Shown: in pieces, positions 13,687-21,504 of the stretch | Layout of the letters: each line of letters starts with the position of its first letter | How positions within the stretch are numbered: position 1 is the first letter of the stretch | NCBI GenBank assembly: GCA_934394615.1 | Contig: CAKRRJ010000038.1 | Location: forward strand, 1 to 21,504 | Length of the DNA stretch: 21,504 nt | Source: an uncultured Lachnospiraceae bacterium | GTDB taxonomy: Bacteria > Bacillota > Clostridia > Lachnospirales > Lachnospiraceae | Direction: 5' to 3' | Notes under the pieces: model-generated | Told to the model about the DNA's origin: nothing | The model's database searches: none | What the model saw: the letters and a program-made list of their open reading frames with translations, nothing else | Made by a program: the position numbers and the translations under genes

Positions 13687-15828
13687 ATGGATATTTTTAA
13701 GATATTGCAGGAAGAGCTGCAGATTGGATATAAGCAGGTGGAGGCAGCGGTCCAGCTGATCGACGAGGGCAACACCATCCCGTTTATCGCCCGCTACCGT
13801 AAGGAGGCAACTGGTTCCTTAAATGACGAAGTGCTCCGAAACCTGGACGAGCGTCTGCGCTACCTGCGCAGCCTGGACGAGAAAAAGACCCAGGTACTTT
13901 CCACCATTCGCGACCAGGGGAAGCTGACCGCGGAACTGGAAAAGCAGATCCAGGATGCCATGACGATGGTTGCCCTGGAGGATCTGTACCGCCCGTACCG
14001 CCCGAAACGCCGCACCCGTGCCATGATCGCGAAAGAGCGCGGACTGGAGCCGCTGGCAGACCTGATTTTGGAGCAGCAGGTGAAGGAGCCGGTTGAGAAG
14101 CTGGCAGAAGCTTATGTATCGGAGGCGAAGGAAGTGCCGACCGTGGCAGATGCCATTGCCGGAGCAAAGGACATCATCGCGGAGCGCATTTCCGACCAGG
14201 CAGATTACCGTACTTACATCCGAAACGCTACCATGGAGCAGGGCATCATCCGTTCCCAGGCGAAGGATGAGAAGGTACAGTCCGTGTACGAGATGTATTA
14301 TCAGTACGAGGAGCCGGTAAAGAAATGCGCCGGACACCGCGTGCTCGCTTTAAACCGCGGCGAAAAAGAAAAGGTTCTTACTGTCAAAGTGGAAGCGCCG
14401 GAGGCAGCGATTCTGCGCTATCTGGAAAAACAGGTCATCACACAGGATAACCCGTACACCACTCCACTTTTAAAGGAAGTAACAGAGGACAGCTACCGCC
14501 GTCTCATTGCTCCGGCGATCGAACGTGAGATCCGCAGTGCCCTGACGGAAACGGCAGAGGCAGGGGCTATCAAAGTGTTCGGAAAGAACTTAAAACAGCT
14601 TTTAATGCAGCCTCCGGTAGCAGGCCGTGTGGTACTCGGCTGGGACCCGGCATTCCGTACTGGCTGTAAGCTGGCTGTAGTCGATGCAACCGGAAAAGTG
14701 CTCGACACCACAGTCATCTATCCGACTGCGCCGCAGAACAAGGTAGAGGAATCCAAAAAGGTCGTAAAAGACCTGATCAGAAAGTACAACATTTCCCTGA
14801 TTTCTCTCGGAAACGGAACTGCGTCCCGTGAGTCTGAAATGATCATTGTCGATCTCATTAAGGAGATTCCGGAGCAGGTTCAGTATGTGATTGTTAATGA
14901 GGCGGGTGCGTCCGTGTACTCTGCGAGCAAGCTGGCAACCGAGGAGTTCCCGAATTTCGACGTGGGACAGCGAAGCGCTGCATCCATCGCGAGAAGACTG
15001 CAGGATCCGCTGGCAGAGCTGGTTAAGATCGATCCGAAGTCCATTGGTGTCGGCCAGTACCAGCACGACATGAACCAGAAAAACTTAAGTGAGACGCTGC
15101 AGGGCGTGGTTGAGGACTGTGTAAACCGCGTCGGCGTGGACCTGAACACGGCATCGGCATCCCTGCTTGAATACATCTCCGGCATCAGCAAGACCGTTGC
15201 GAAGAACATTGTGGCATACCGCGAGGAAAACGGTGTCTTTACAAACCGGAAGCAGCTGTTAAAGGTCGCAAAGCTGGGGCCGAAGGCGTTTGAACAGTGT
15301 GCCGGTTTCATGCGCATCAGCGGGGGAACCAATCCGCTCGATATGACTTCCGTACACCCGGAGAGCTACGAGGCAGTTCAGGCACTTCTGGAAAAAGTGG
15401 GATATAAGCCGGAGGACATCGTGCAGGGCGGTCTGCACGAGCTTGGAAGAAGAGTGCGCGGCTGCAAGGGGCTGGCAGCAGAGCTTGGCCTTGGTGAAAT
15501 CACCTTAAAAGATATTGTCAAAGAACTGGAGAAGCCGGCAAGAGATCCGCGTGAGGAGATGCCAAAACCAATCCTGCGTACCGATGTTCTGGAGATGAAG
15601 GATCTGACTCCGGGCATGGTATTAAAGGGAACCGTGCGCAATGTCATTGATTTTGGCGCGTTTGTTGATATCGGAGTACATCAGGATGGCCTGGTGCACA
15701 TTTCCCAGATGACGGACCGCTACATCAAGCATCCGCTTGAGGCGGTCAGCGTGGGAGATATTGTAGAAGTCAAGGTGCTGAGCGTGGACCTGAACAAGAA
15801 GCGCATTGCCCTGACTATGAAACTGTAG
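13687..15828 (+). CDS. tex: Tex-family RNA-binding transcription accessory protein
   Basis: Conserved nucleic-acid-binding protein related to eukaryotic Spt6. At 713 residues it is slightly shorter than the roughly 770-residue proteobacterial forms. An N-terminal helical region (VEAAVQLIDEGNTIPFIARYRKEATGSL) is followed by a YqgF/RNase H-like domain (from about 312, VVLGWDPAFRTGCKLAVVD), helix-hairpin-helix repeats (about 490-560, LLEYISGISKTVAKNIVAYREENG) and a C-terminal S1 domain (about 638-710, GMVLKGTVRNVIDFGAFVDIGVHQDGLVHISQM). The ATG at 13687 is preferred: AGGAG lies 11 bases upstream and family homology starts there. An upstream in-frame ATG at 13615 would lie inside the promoter. 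Confidence 0.96.
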   Translation: MDIFKILQEELQIGYKQVEAAVQLIDEGNTIPFIARYRKEATGSLNDEVLRNLDERLRYLRSLDEKKTQVLSTIRDQGKLTAELEKQIQDAMTMVALEDLYRPYRPKRRTRAMIAKERGLEPLADLILEQQVKEPVEKLAEAYVSEAKEVPTVADAIAGAKDIIAERISDQADYRTYIRNATMEQGIIRSQAKDEKVQSVYEMYYQYEEPVKKCAGHRVLALNRGEKEKVLTVKVEAPEAAILRYLEKQVITQDNPYTTPLLKEVTEDSYRRLIAPAIEREIRSALTETAEAGAIKVFGKNLKQLLMQPPVAGRVVLGWDPAFRTGCKLAVVDATGKVLDTTVIYPTAPQNKVEESKKVVKDLIRKYNISLISLGNGTASRESEMIIVDLIKEIPEQVQYVIVNEAGASVYSASKLATEEFPNFDVGQRSAASIARRLQDPLAELVKIDPKSIGVGQYQHDMNQKNLSETLQGVVEDCVNRVGVDLNTASASLLEYISGISKTVAKNIVAYREENGVFTNRKQLLKVAKLGPKAFEQCAGFMRISGGTNPLDMTSVHPESYEAVQALLEKVGYKPEDIVQGGLHELGRRVRGCKGLAAELGLGEITLKDIVKELEKPARDPREEMPKPILRTDVLEMKDLTPGMVLKGTVRNVIDFGAFVDIGVHQDGLVHISQMTDRYIKHPLEAVSVGDIVEVKVLSVDLNKKRIALTMKL

Positions 15829-15861
15829 TAACTGTGAGGGTACTGAACAGTTACAAACTGT
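15821..15861 (+). repeat. AACTGT short repeats at the tex stop codon
   Basis: AACTGT occurs at 15821-15826, 15830-15835 and 15856-15861, and inverted as ACAGTT at 15847-15852. This permits two competing hairpins: TAACTGT/ACAGTTA, or ACAGTT-ACA-AACTGT. The tract after it is A-rich, not T-rich, so it is not a standard rightward terminator. Confidence 0.4.
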
Positions 15862-15934
15862 AAAAAAGGACAGAACACGCGCGGCGGCCGGGAGCGGCGG
15901 CTATGCGGATTCTGGAAAGGAACGGTGAATACCG

Positions 15935-16483
15935 ATGGCAAATGAGACCAATGAGGGCAGGGAAGTCCCTGAGACAGTCCAGACTGGAAAAATGGTGGAT
16001 GTGACCTTGCACATTACGGCGAAAGATCTGTGGACGTTTTCCATGTACCATGCCAATGCCGGTTTTATGGGAATTTTTAATGTGATCTTTTCCCTGGCAG
16101 CATTTTATCTTCTGATCTTTCGCTGGAGCACGACTACGGTGCCATACCGGTGCCTGCTTGTGGTCTGCGCGCTGATGTTTACGGTGTGGCAGCCATTTCT
16201 TCTCTGGACCAAAGCCAGCAAACAGGCAAAGCGTCCGGCTGTAAAGAGCCCGATGCGCCTGGTGTTCGATGATGAGAAGCTGACTGTGAGCCAGGAGGAA
16301 CATGAAGCTGAGTTTACCTGGGAACAGATGGGACGGCTGGACGCAAAGCCTGCCATGTACATTCTTTACATGGACCGCGTGCATGCTTACCTGATTCCGA
16401 AGGCAGCTCTGGGTGAGCAGGAGGAAGCGCTGCGGGAACTGGCTCTGGCGCATCTTCCAAAAGAAAAGCGGAGGAAAATCTGA
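15935..16483 (+). CDS. YcxB-like membrane protein
   Basis: Protein of 182 residues of unknown function. A polar N-terminus (about 1-40) precedes two transmembrane helices (about 45-65, MGIFNVIFSLAAFYLLIF, and 71-92, YRCLLVVCALMFTVWQPFLLW). A cytosolic C-terminal region follows, with FDDEKLTVSQEEHEAEFTWEQM and YMDRVHAYLIPKAAL. That order, helices then a PH-like segment, is typical of the YcxB-like family. AAGG lies about 12 bases before the ATG. Its TGA overlaps the tsaE ATG by one base, so it is translationally coupled to the t6A genes; no functional link is known to me. The 106 bases before it include a very GC-rich patch (about 15877-15908) and no clear promoter. Confidence 0.65.
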   Translation: MANETNEGREVPETVQTGKMVDVTLHITAKDLWTFSMYHANAGFMGIFNVIFSLAAFYLLIFRWSTTTVPYRCLLVVCALMFTVWQPFLLWTKASKQAKRPAVKSPMRLVFDDEKLTVSQEEHEAEFTWEQMGRLDAKPAMYILYMDRVHAYLIPKAALGEQEEALRELALAHLPKEKRRKI

Positions 16484-16914
16484 TGGAGAAAATAAGCAAC
16501 AGCCCGGAAGAAACCTATGCTCTCGGGCAAATGCTGGGAGAGCGGGCAAAACCGGGAGAGGTGTACTGCCTGGACGGAGACCTTGGCGTCGGCAAAACTA
16601 TTTTTACCCAGGGTTTTGCGGCCGGACTTGGCATTGATGAGCCGGTCAACAGCCCGACCTTTACGATCGTGCAGCAGTATGACAGCGGACGCCTTCCGCT
16701 GTACCATTTTGATGTGTACCGGATTGGAGATGTCAGCGAGATGGATGAGATCGGCTACGAGGACTGCTTTTACGGAGAGGGCGTCTGCCTCATCGAGTGG
16801 TCCCAGCTGATCCCGGAGATCCTGCCGGATGAGGTTGTCCGCATCCGCATAGAAAAAGACCTGGAAAAAGGTTTTGATTACCGTAAGATAACGGTGGAGG
16901 GATTAGAATCATGA
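16483..16914 (+). CDS. tsaE: tRNA t6A biosynthesis ATPase TsaE
   Basis: Cytosolic ATPase that resets the TsaB-TsaD complex making threonylcarbamoyladenosine (t6A37) on ANN-decoding tRNAs. The protein has 143 residues. It shows Walker A GDLGVGKT (32-39), VNSPTFTIVQQY (switch region), PLYHFDVYRI and CLIEWSQLIPEILP. GGAGG lies 8 bases before the ATG. It overlaps the upstream gene by one base and tsaB by four (ATGA), indicating tight coupling. Confidence 0.96.
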   Translation: MEKISNSPEETYALGQMLGERAKPGEVYCLDGDLGVGKTIFTQGFAAGLGIDEPVNSPTFTIVQQYDSGRLPLYHFDVYRIGDVSEMDEIGYEDCFYGEGVCLIEWSQLIPEILPDEVVRIRIEKDLEKGFDYRKITVEGLES

Positions 16915-17666
16915 AGATACTTGGAATCGAGAGTTCGTCGCTCGTGGCATCCGTTGCCCTGGTGACGGACGGACTGGTGACTGCGGAATATACCGTAAAC
17001 TTTAAAAAGACCCATTCCCAGACCCTGCTTCCCATGATCGACGAAGTAACACGCATGCTGGAACTGGATCTGCATGAGGTGGATGCCATCGCGGTATCCG
17101 GCGGCCCGGGTTCCTATACCGGACTGCGCATCGGCTCTGCCACGGCAAAGGGCTTAGGCCTGGCACTGGAGAAGCCGCTGGTCCATGTGCCGACTATGGA
17201 TGCCATGGCATACAATTTATATGGAACTTCCGCGCTCATCTGCCCGGTTATGGATGCGAGAAGAGGACAGGTTTATACCGGACTTTATCATTATGAAGAA
17301 ACGTTCGAGGTTGTAAAACCACAGTGCGGCATGGACATCCACGAACTTATTCAGGACCTGAACGCGCGGGGAGAGCGTGTGATTTTCCTGGGAGATGGTG
17401 TTCCGGTGAGCGAAAAGGTGATCCGTGAAGAAATGACAGTACCGTTTTCCTTTGCGCCGGCACAGGCAAACCGCCAGCGGGGGGCCAGTGTAGCAGCGCT
17501 CGGAAGCGTGTACTTTGCAGAAGGAAAGACTGTATCTGCCATGGATCATGCGCCGGATTACCTGCGCAAAGCCCAGGCAGAGCGGGAACTGGAAGAGGCA
17601 AAGCGCCAGGGCAAGACCGATGAGCTGGCAGCAGGACACAGCGTCGGAACAGGAGACGCGCAGTGA
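16911..17666 (+). CDS. tsaB: tRNA t6A biosynthesis protein TsaB
   Basis: Non-catalytic ASKHA-fold partner of TsaD that scaffolds the t6A synthase. The protein has 251 residues. MKILGIESSSLVASVAL opens the fold, THSQTLLPMID follows, and GGPGSYTGLRIG (64-75) is the TsaB hallmark, then PVMDARRGQVYTGLY. The C-terminal tail (about 222-251) is charged and low in complexity (ERELEEAKRQGKTDEL). It overlaps tsaE (ATGA) and rimI (GTGA) by four bases each. Confidence 0.96.
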   Translation: MKILGIESSSLVASVALVTDGLVTAEYTVNFKKTHSQTLLPMIDEVTRMLELDLHEVDAIAVSGGPGSYTGLRIGSATAKGLGLALEKPLVHVPTMDAMAYNLYGTSALICPVMDARRGQVYTGLYHYEETFEVVKPQCGMDIHELIQDLNARGERVIFLGDGVPVSEKVIREEMTVPFSFAPAQANRQRGASVAALGSVYFAEGKTVSAMDHAPDYLRKAQAERELEEAKRQGKTDELAAGHSVGTGDAQ

Positions 17667-18115
17667 TCCGCCGCATGGAAGAGCGGGACATTCCCGCAGC
17701 AGCGGAGCTGGAGCGCATCTGTTTTTCGGAAAGCTGGTCTGCAAAAATCCTGGAATCCGGACTTCACAGTCCGTATGATGTCTATTATGTGTTTGAGCAG
17801 GACGACAGGATCCTTGGATACTGCAATCTGCGGGTGCTTGCAGGCGAGGGCGAAGTGCAGCGCATTGCCGTGCATCCGGACAGCCGCCGCCTTGGTGTCG
17901 GCAGAAAAATGATGGACACCATGGTAGAATATGCTATCCGCGAGCGCGCGTACGCCATCAGCCTGGAGGTGCGCGAGGGCAACCTTGCGGCCCGAAACCT
18001 GTATGAATCCTATGGTTTTGCAGGGGAGGCAGTCCGGAAAGCCTACTATCACAACCCGACCGAGGACGCTCTCATCATGTGGAAGCGGGATCTGCCGGAA
18101 ACAATTACCACTTAA
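17663..18115 (+). CDS. rimI: Ribosomal protein bS18-alanine N-acetyltransferase RimI (GNAT)
   Basis: Acetyl-CoA-dependent N-terminal acetyltransferase, in E. coli acting on ribosomal protein S18. The protein has 150 residues. The GNAT motif A is QRIAVHPDSRRLGVGRKMM (about 67-84, acetyl-CoA loop RRLGVG), followed by LEVREGNLAARNLYESYGF (motif B). It starts with GTG at 17663, with AGGAG 7 bases upstream and a 4-base overlap with tsaB. The internal ATG five codons in would delete the first strand. The tsaE-tsaB-rimI neighbourhood supports RimI over a generic GNAT. Confidence 0.92.
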   Translation: MIRRMEERDIPAAAELERICFSESWSAKILESGLHSPYDVYYVFEQDDRILGYCNLRVLAGEGEVQRIAVHPDSRRLGVGRKMMDTMVEYAIRERAYAISLEVREGNLAARNLYESYGFAGEAVRKAYYHNPTEDALIMWKRDLPETITT

Positions 18116-18140
18116 AATCGCGCATATTTTTGCTTATAAT
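18112..18140 (+). promoter_or_regulatory. Internal promoter at the end of rimI
   Basis: Consensus TATAAT (18135-18140) with TTAAAA (18112-18117) at a 17-base spacing. The predicted start, near 18147, coincides with the foot of the hairpin at 18145-18197. It would drive the zinc-ribbon gene, rnz, tsaD and ispD separately from tsaE-tsaB-rimI. Confidence 0.65.
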
Positions 18141-18144
18141 GTAG

Positions 18145-18197
18145 GGGATGTAGTGAAATTGGCACCAGAACGTTTTGGCCCAATTTTTTGACATCCC
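18145..18197 (+). ncRNA. Nested hairpin at the predicted 5' end of the downstream transcript
   Basis: GGGATGT (18145-18151) pairs with ACATCCC (18191-18197). Inside, AAATTGG (18156-18162) pairs with CCAATTT (18180-18186), and CCAGA (18165-18169) with TTTGG (18174-18178) through a G-U. It is followed by TATTATTATT rather than a solid U-tract. It could be an mRNA 5' stabiliser, an attenuator, or the 3' end of rimI mRNA. It matches no RNA family I recognise. Confidence 0.5.
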
Positions 18198-18236
18198 TAT
18201 TATTATTCAGTGAAAGAAAAGGCGAGGATGAAAGAC

Positions 18237-18479
18237 ATGAGAAAATATCAGGCAAACGGAACCCTGGAAGCCGTGATCTGCAATGGCTGCGGCAAGAAAC
18301 TGGTGGTCGAGCGTGGCATCCTGCGGGAGGGCAGCTTTGCGGTGCATTATCCATGGGATTATTTTTCGGAAAAAGATGGAGAGATCCACCACTGGGATCT
18401 GTGTGAGGAGTGTTACGATCACCTTGTCCGGCAGTTCGCGATCGCCCCGGAAATCGAGGAAGCGGTTGAAATCATGTAA
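18237..18479 (+). CDS. Small zinc-ribbon-like protein, unknown function
   Basis: Protein of 80 residues with two CxxC pairs, CNGCGKKL near the N-terminus and LCEECYDHL near residue 61. They are spaced as a four-Cys zinc ribbon or treble clef. The middle has hydrophobic and aromatic residues (HYPWDYFSEKDGEIHHWDLC), and there is an acidic C-terminal helix. The ATG at 18237 is chosen because GCGAGG ends 9 bases upstream. An in-frame GTG at 18210 and ATG at 18228 have no properly spaced ribosome binding site. It sits alone between rimI and rnz, behind its own predicted promoter. I do not recognise a named family. Confidence 0.75.
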   Translation: MRKYQANGTLEAVICNGCGKKLVVERGILREGSFAVHYPWDYFSEKDGEIHHWDLCEECYDHLVRQFAIAPEIEEAVEIM

Positions 18480-18526
18480 GTGCTATGCTATGATATCAGC
18501 ATCAAATGAAAGAGGTTAATCGTTTT

Positions 18527-19438
18527 ATGTTAGATATCTGTTTGCTGGGAACCGGCGGGATGATGCCGCTCCCGTATCGCTGGCTGACTGCGATGATGGC
18601 GCGCTGTGACGGCAGCAGCCTTCTGATCGACTGCGGAGAAGGAACGCAGGTAGCACTAAAAGAAAAAGGATGGAGCCCGAAGCCCATCGATGTGATCTGT
18701 TTTACCCATTACCATGCGGACCACATCAGCGGACTTCCCGGGCTTCTTCTCACGATGGGAAACGCAGAGCGCACGGAGCCGGTAACGCTCATCGGCCCGA
18801 AGGGACTCGAGCGTGTGGTGAACGCCCTGCGAACCATTGCGCCGGAGCTTCCGTTCCAGTTAAAGTTCATTGAGCTGGAGGAAAACAGACATCAGTTCCA
18901 TATCGGACCCTATGTGATCGATGCCTACCGTGTGAACCACAACGTGGTCTGCTACGGTTATTCCATCTCCATTCCGCGCGCGGGCCGCTTTGATGTGGAG
19001 CGCGCCAAGGCACAGAACGTGCCGATGAAAGCCTGGAGCCGACTGCAGAAGGGGGAGACGCTGGAACTCGACGGTGTGACCTATACGCCGGATATGGTTC
19101 TGGGTCCGGACCGCAAAGGCTTAAAAGTAACATACTGCACTGATACCAGACCGGTTCCGGTCATCGCGGAGTATGCTGACCATGCGGATCTGTTTATCTG
19201 CGAGGGCATGTACGGTGAGGATGGAAAAGAGGCCAAGGCGAGGGAGTACAAGCACATGACCATGTACGAGGCGGCGAACCTGGCGAAAAAGGCGCAGCCT
19301 GCGGAAATGTGGCTGACGCACTACAGCCCGTCTTTAAACCGTCCGGACGAGTTTATTGATAAAGTACGGGAAATCTTTCCGGGTGCGAAGACAGCACGGG
19401 ACGGCTGGACCCGCGAGCTGACCTTCGATGAGGAGTAA
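18527..19438 (+). CDS. rnz: Ribonuclease Z (metallo-beta-lactamase fold)
   Basis: Zinc endonuclease that trims the 3' trailer of tRNA precursors. The protein has 303 residues. [13 protein letters not shown] opens the fold. IDCGEGTQ and the HYHADH motif (61-66) with HISGLPGLL are characteristic of RNase Z. A later [51 protein letters not shown] and [17 protein letters not shown]...LTHYSP supply the remaining metal and family motifs. The ATG at 18527 is chosen, with AGAGG 11 bases upstream; an ATG seven codons earlier (18506) has no ribosome binding site. tsaD follows after 5 bases. Confidence 0.85.
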   Translation: MLDICLLGTGGMMPLPYRWLTAMMARCDGSSLLIDCGEGTQVALKEKGWSPKPIDVICFTHYHADHISGLPGLLLTMGNAERTEPVTLIGPKGLERVVNALRTIAPELPFQLKFIELEENRHQFHIGPYVIDAYRVNHNVVCYGYSISIPRAGRFDVERAKAQNVPMKAWSRLQKGETLELDGVTYTPDMVLGPDRKGLKVTYCTDTRPVPVIAEYADHADLFICEGMYGEDGKEAKAREYKHMTMYEAANLAKKAQPAEMWLTHYSPSLNRPDEFIDKVREIFPGAKTARDGWTRELTFDEE

Positions 19439-19443
19439 GACAA

Positions 19444-20502
19444 ATGATGGATACAGAGAAAAAAGTAACAGAAGAAACAGAAAATAAGGATACACTGATC
19501 CTGGCAATCGAGAGCTCCTGCGATGAGACAGCAGCTTCTGTGGTAAGAAATGGCCGTGAAGTGCTCTCCAATATCATCTCTTCCCAGATCGCGTTACATA
19601 CGCAGTTTGGCGGTGTGGTACCGGAAATCGCGTCCAGAAAACACATCGAGAAGATTAACCAGGTGGTGACGCAGGCACTGGAAGACGCAAAAGTGACTCT
19701 GGACGATGTGGATGCCATCGGCGTAACCTACGGCCCGGGCCTTGTAGGCGCACTTTTAGTTGGTGTGGCAGAGGCGAAAGCCATTGCGTTCGCGGCAAAG
19801 AAACCGCTCGTCGGCGTGCATCATATTGAGGGGCATGTTTCCGCAAACTATATCGAAAACCCGGATCTGGAGCCGCCGTTTGTCTGCCTGATCGTATCTG
19901 GCGGACATACGCATCTCGTCATTGTGAAGGACTACGGTGAGTTTGAGATCATCGGCCGGACCCGCGACGACGCGGCAGGCGAGGCATTCGATAAGGTGGC
20001 CCGCGCGGTAGGACTTGGCTATCCGGGCGGTCCGAAGGTGGACAAGACTGCGAAAGAGGGCAACCCACATGCCATGGAGTTTCCGCGTGCGAAAGTGGAA
20101 GGATCCCCTTACGACTTCAGTTTCAGCGGTCTGAAATCCGCTGTGTTAAATTACATCAACAAGGCTCATATGACCGGCGAGGAGATCAACGTGCCGGATC
20201 TGGTGGCATCGTTCCAGAACGCGGTGGTAGAGGCACTGGTGAGCCGCGCGGTTCTGGCGGCAAAGGAATACGGATACGACAAGCTGGCCATTGCGGGAGG
20301 TGTGGCATCGAACTCTGCGCTCCGCGCGGCTATGCAGGAAGCATGCGACAAAGCACACATCCGTTTCTATCATCCGTCTCCGATCTTCTGCACCGACAAT
20401 GCTGCCATGATCGGATGTGCGGCGTACTATGAGTACAAAAAGGGAACCCGGCATGGCTGGGACTTAAACGCAGTTCCGAATTTAAAGCTCGGCGAACGGT
20501 AA
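19444..20502 (+). CDS. tsaD: tRNA N6-adenosine threonylcarbamoyltransferase TsaD
   Basis: Catalytic subunit transferring threonylcarbamoyl from TC-AMP to A37 of tRNA. The protein has 352 residues, with an N-terminal extension of about 16 charged residues before the ASKHA fold ([17 protein letters not shown]). It shows the iron-binding HHIEGH (H127, H131), [51 protein letters not shown] and CTDNAAMIG (metal Asp). AGGAG lies 8 bases before the first of two tandem ATGs (19444, 19447). With tsaE and tsaB nearby, only the TC-AMP synthase (TsaC/Sua5) is absent from the window. Confidence 0.97.
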   Translation: MMDTEKKVTEETENKDTLILAIESSCDETAASVVRNGREVLSNIISSQIALHTQFGGVVPEIASRKHIEKINQVVTQALEDAKVTLDDVDAIGVTYGPGLVGALLVGVAEAKAIAFAAKKPLVGVHHIEGHVSANYIENPDLEPPFVCLIVSGGHTHLVIVKDYGEFEIIGRTRDDAAGEAFDKVARAVGLGYPGGPKVDKTAKEGNPHAMEFPRAKVEGSPYDFSFSGLKSAVLNYINKAHMTGEEINVPDLVASFQNAVVEALVSRAVLAAKEYGYDKLAIAGGVASNSALRAAMQEACDKAHIRFYHPSPIFCTDNAAMIGCAAYYEYKKGTRHGWDLNAVPNLKLGER

Positions 20503-20568
20503 GCGCAGTAAATGCGCAAGTCTACTGGATAGACAAAAAAATCACAATGTAGATAAGGAAGAAAAATC

Positions 20569-21282
20569 ATGATAGATGGATTCCGGATTGGCGCAGTCAT
20601 CCTGGCTGGCGGCCGCGGAAGCAGGATGCACAGTGATATCCAGAAACAGTACATGCTTTTAAATGGCAGGCCGCTTATCTGCTATGCTCTGGAGATGTTT
20701 GAGCAGAGCTGTGCGGATGACCTGGTGCTTGTAACCGGGGCAGGGGAAGAGGCGTATGTGCGCCAGGAGATCCTGCCGCATATGGAGCTTACAAAGCTGC
20801 GCGCCATCGTACCTGGCGGGAAAGAGCGTTATCACTCGGTTTACGAGGGCCTGAAGGCACTTTCATCCTGCGATTATGTGCTTATTCATGACGGAGCGCG
20901 GCCTCTCGTGACAGAAGAAATCATTGCCCGGGCTGCGCAGGCAGCAGTCTGTGACCAGGCATGCGTGGTAGGCATGCCGGTGAAAGATACCATTAAGGTG
21001 GCAGGAGCGGATGGTTTTGCACAGTCCACGCCGGACCGCTCCCGGCTGTGGCAGGTGCAGACACCGCAGGCATTTTCCTATCCTCTGGTGCGCGGCGCGT
21101 ACGACCGTCTCATGGCAGATGAAGCACTTCAAAAGGGCATCACGGATGATGCCATGGTAGTGGAACATCTGACTGGCACGCCGGTGCGCCTGGTGGAGGG
21201 CAGTTACGAAAATTTAAAGGTGACAACACCGGAGGATCTGGTGCTGGCAGAGGCTTTATTAAAAAAACGTGTGAATCCGTAA
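20569..21282 (+). CDS. ispD: 2-C-methyl-D-erythritol 4-phosphate cytidylyltransferase
   Basis: Third step of the MEP isoprenoid pathway: MEP + CTP to CDP-ME. The protein has 237 residues. The nucleotide-binding loop is LAGGRGSRM (12-20), followed by IQKQYMLLNGRPL, where the usual Pro-Lys-Gln reads Gln-Lys-Gln. Then come VPGGKERYHSVYEGL, VLIHDGARPLV, MPVKDTIK, QTPQAFSYPLV, TDDAMVVE and LKVTTPEDLVLAEALL. AAGGA lies about 10 bases before the ATG. It follows tsaD after 66 bases and is probably co-transcribed. A ribitol-5-phosphate cytidylyltransferase paralogue is the main alternative, but the motifs fit IspD. Confidence 0.92.
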   Translation: MIDGFRIGAVILAGGRGSRMHSDIQKQYMLLNGRPLICYALEMFEQSCADDLVLVTGAGEEAYVRQEILPHMELTKLRAIVPGGKERYHSVYEGLKALSSCDYVLIHDGARPLVTEEIIARAAQAAVCDQACVVGMPVKDTIKVAGADGFAQSTPDRSRLWQVQTPQAFSYPLVRGAYDRLMADEALQKGITDDAMVVEHLTGTPVRLVEGSYENLKVTTPEDLVLAEALLKKRVNP

Positions 21283-21401
21283 ATGGCGGGAAAAACTTTA
21301 TTTTCCAAACCAGGATTGAAAAAATGCTGAAAAATACGGAAAGCAGCTAAAGAAAGTTAACAAAATAACAAAGAATTACTCTGGTATATTTAAAAAAGTG
21401 A

Positions 21402-21430
21402 TTGACATTCTCTATGAAACTGCATAAAAT
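21402..21430 (+). promoter_or_regulatory. Near-consensus promoter firing out of the window
   Basis: Perfect -35 TTGACA (21402-21407) and TAAAAT (21425-21430) with a 17-base spacer. The rest of 21283-21504 has no gene; it holds a small inverted repeat AGACAG/CTGTCT (21439-21444 and 21460-21465) just after the predicted start. No clear ispD terminator is visible. Confidence 0.75.
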
Positions 21431-21504
21431 AACAAAACAGACAGTTCGTTTGTACCATCCTGTCTATAAACAAAACCAGGGCTAAAGATTGCAGGACCAT
21501 TTTA

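Noticed and set aside
15851..16549. 232-residue minus-strand ORF opposite the YcxB-like gene
   Set aside because: It is an antisense shadow; the plus-strand gene has membrane helices, family-like order and coupling to tsaE.

Overview
The window looks like a chromosomal housekeeping segment from a low-to-moderate G+C member of the Clostridia, most likely Lachnospiraceae. The grounds are strong AGGAG-type ribosome binding sites, Firmicutes-style long HPF, a SecA with a C-terminal zinc motif, an RF2 gene with a +1 frameshift, an ACT-domain protein beside homoserine dehydrogenase, and the series tsaE-tsaB-rimI-...-tsaD-ispD. There are no rRNA or tRNA genes, no CRISPR array, no phage and no transposase.

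Layout. (1) 1-1518: the 3' part of pepT (cut by the left edge), then greA. (2) 1554-3225, minus strand: an FabG/YmfI-like reductase followed by a LysR regulator. (3) 3389-5780: a secreted SH3/SH3/NlpC-P60 hydrolase and a membrane acyltransferase translated in tandem, closed by a strong bidirectional terminator shared with hpf. (4) 5872-6399: hpf on the minus strand. (5) 6400-7107: a 708-bp gene-free stretch with a dense cluster of DnaA-box sequences, a chain of hairpins, and divergent promoters for hpf and secA. (6) 7108-10906: secA and prfB, the latter needing a programmed +1 frameshift, ended by a strong terminator. (7) 11032-12808: an ACT-domain protein and homoserine dehydrogenase. (8) 12809-13686: two structured intergenic elements, a small two-helix membrane protein on the minus strand with a long structured 5' leader, and the tex promoter. 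(9) 13687-21282: tex, a YcxB-like membrane protein, tsaE, tsaB, rimI, a zinc-ribbon miniprotein, RNase Z, tsaD and ispD, all on the plus strand, several overlapping by 1-4 bases. (10) 21283-21504: an intergenic end with a near-consensus promoter firing rightward out of the window.

Functional themes. One is translation and tRNA quality: t6A synthesis (TsaE, TsaB, TsaD), tRNA 3' processing (RNase Z), ribosomal protein acetylation (RimI), ribosome hibernation (HPF), termination (RF2) and a possible EF-P modification reductase. Others are transcription (GreA, Tex), protein export (SecA) and envelope remodelling (NlpC/P60 plus acyltransferase).

The least ordinary signal is the DnaA-box cluster at 6518-6780: three perfect TTATCCACA boxes plus several near matches in about 260 bp, with no dnaA or dnaN in the window. 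It may be an ectopic DnaA-binding or titration locus, or an origin uncoupled from dnaA. Several strong RNA-like hairpins that match no family I recognise also deserve a look.
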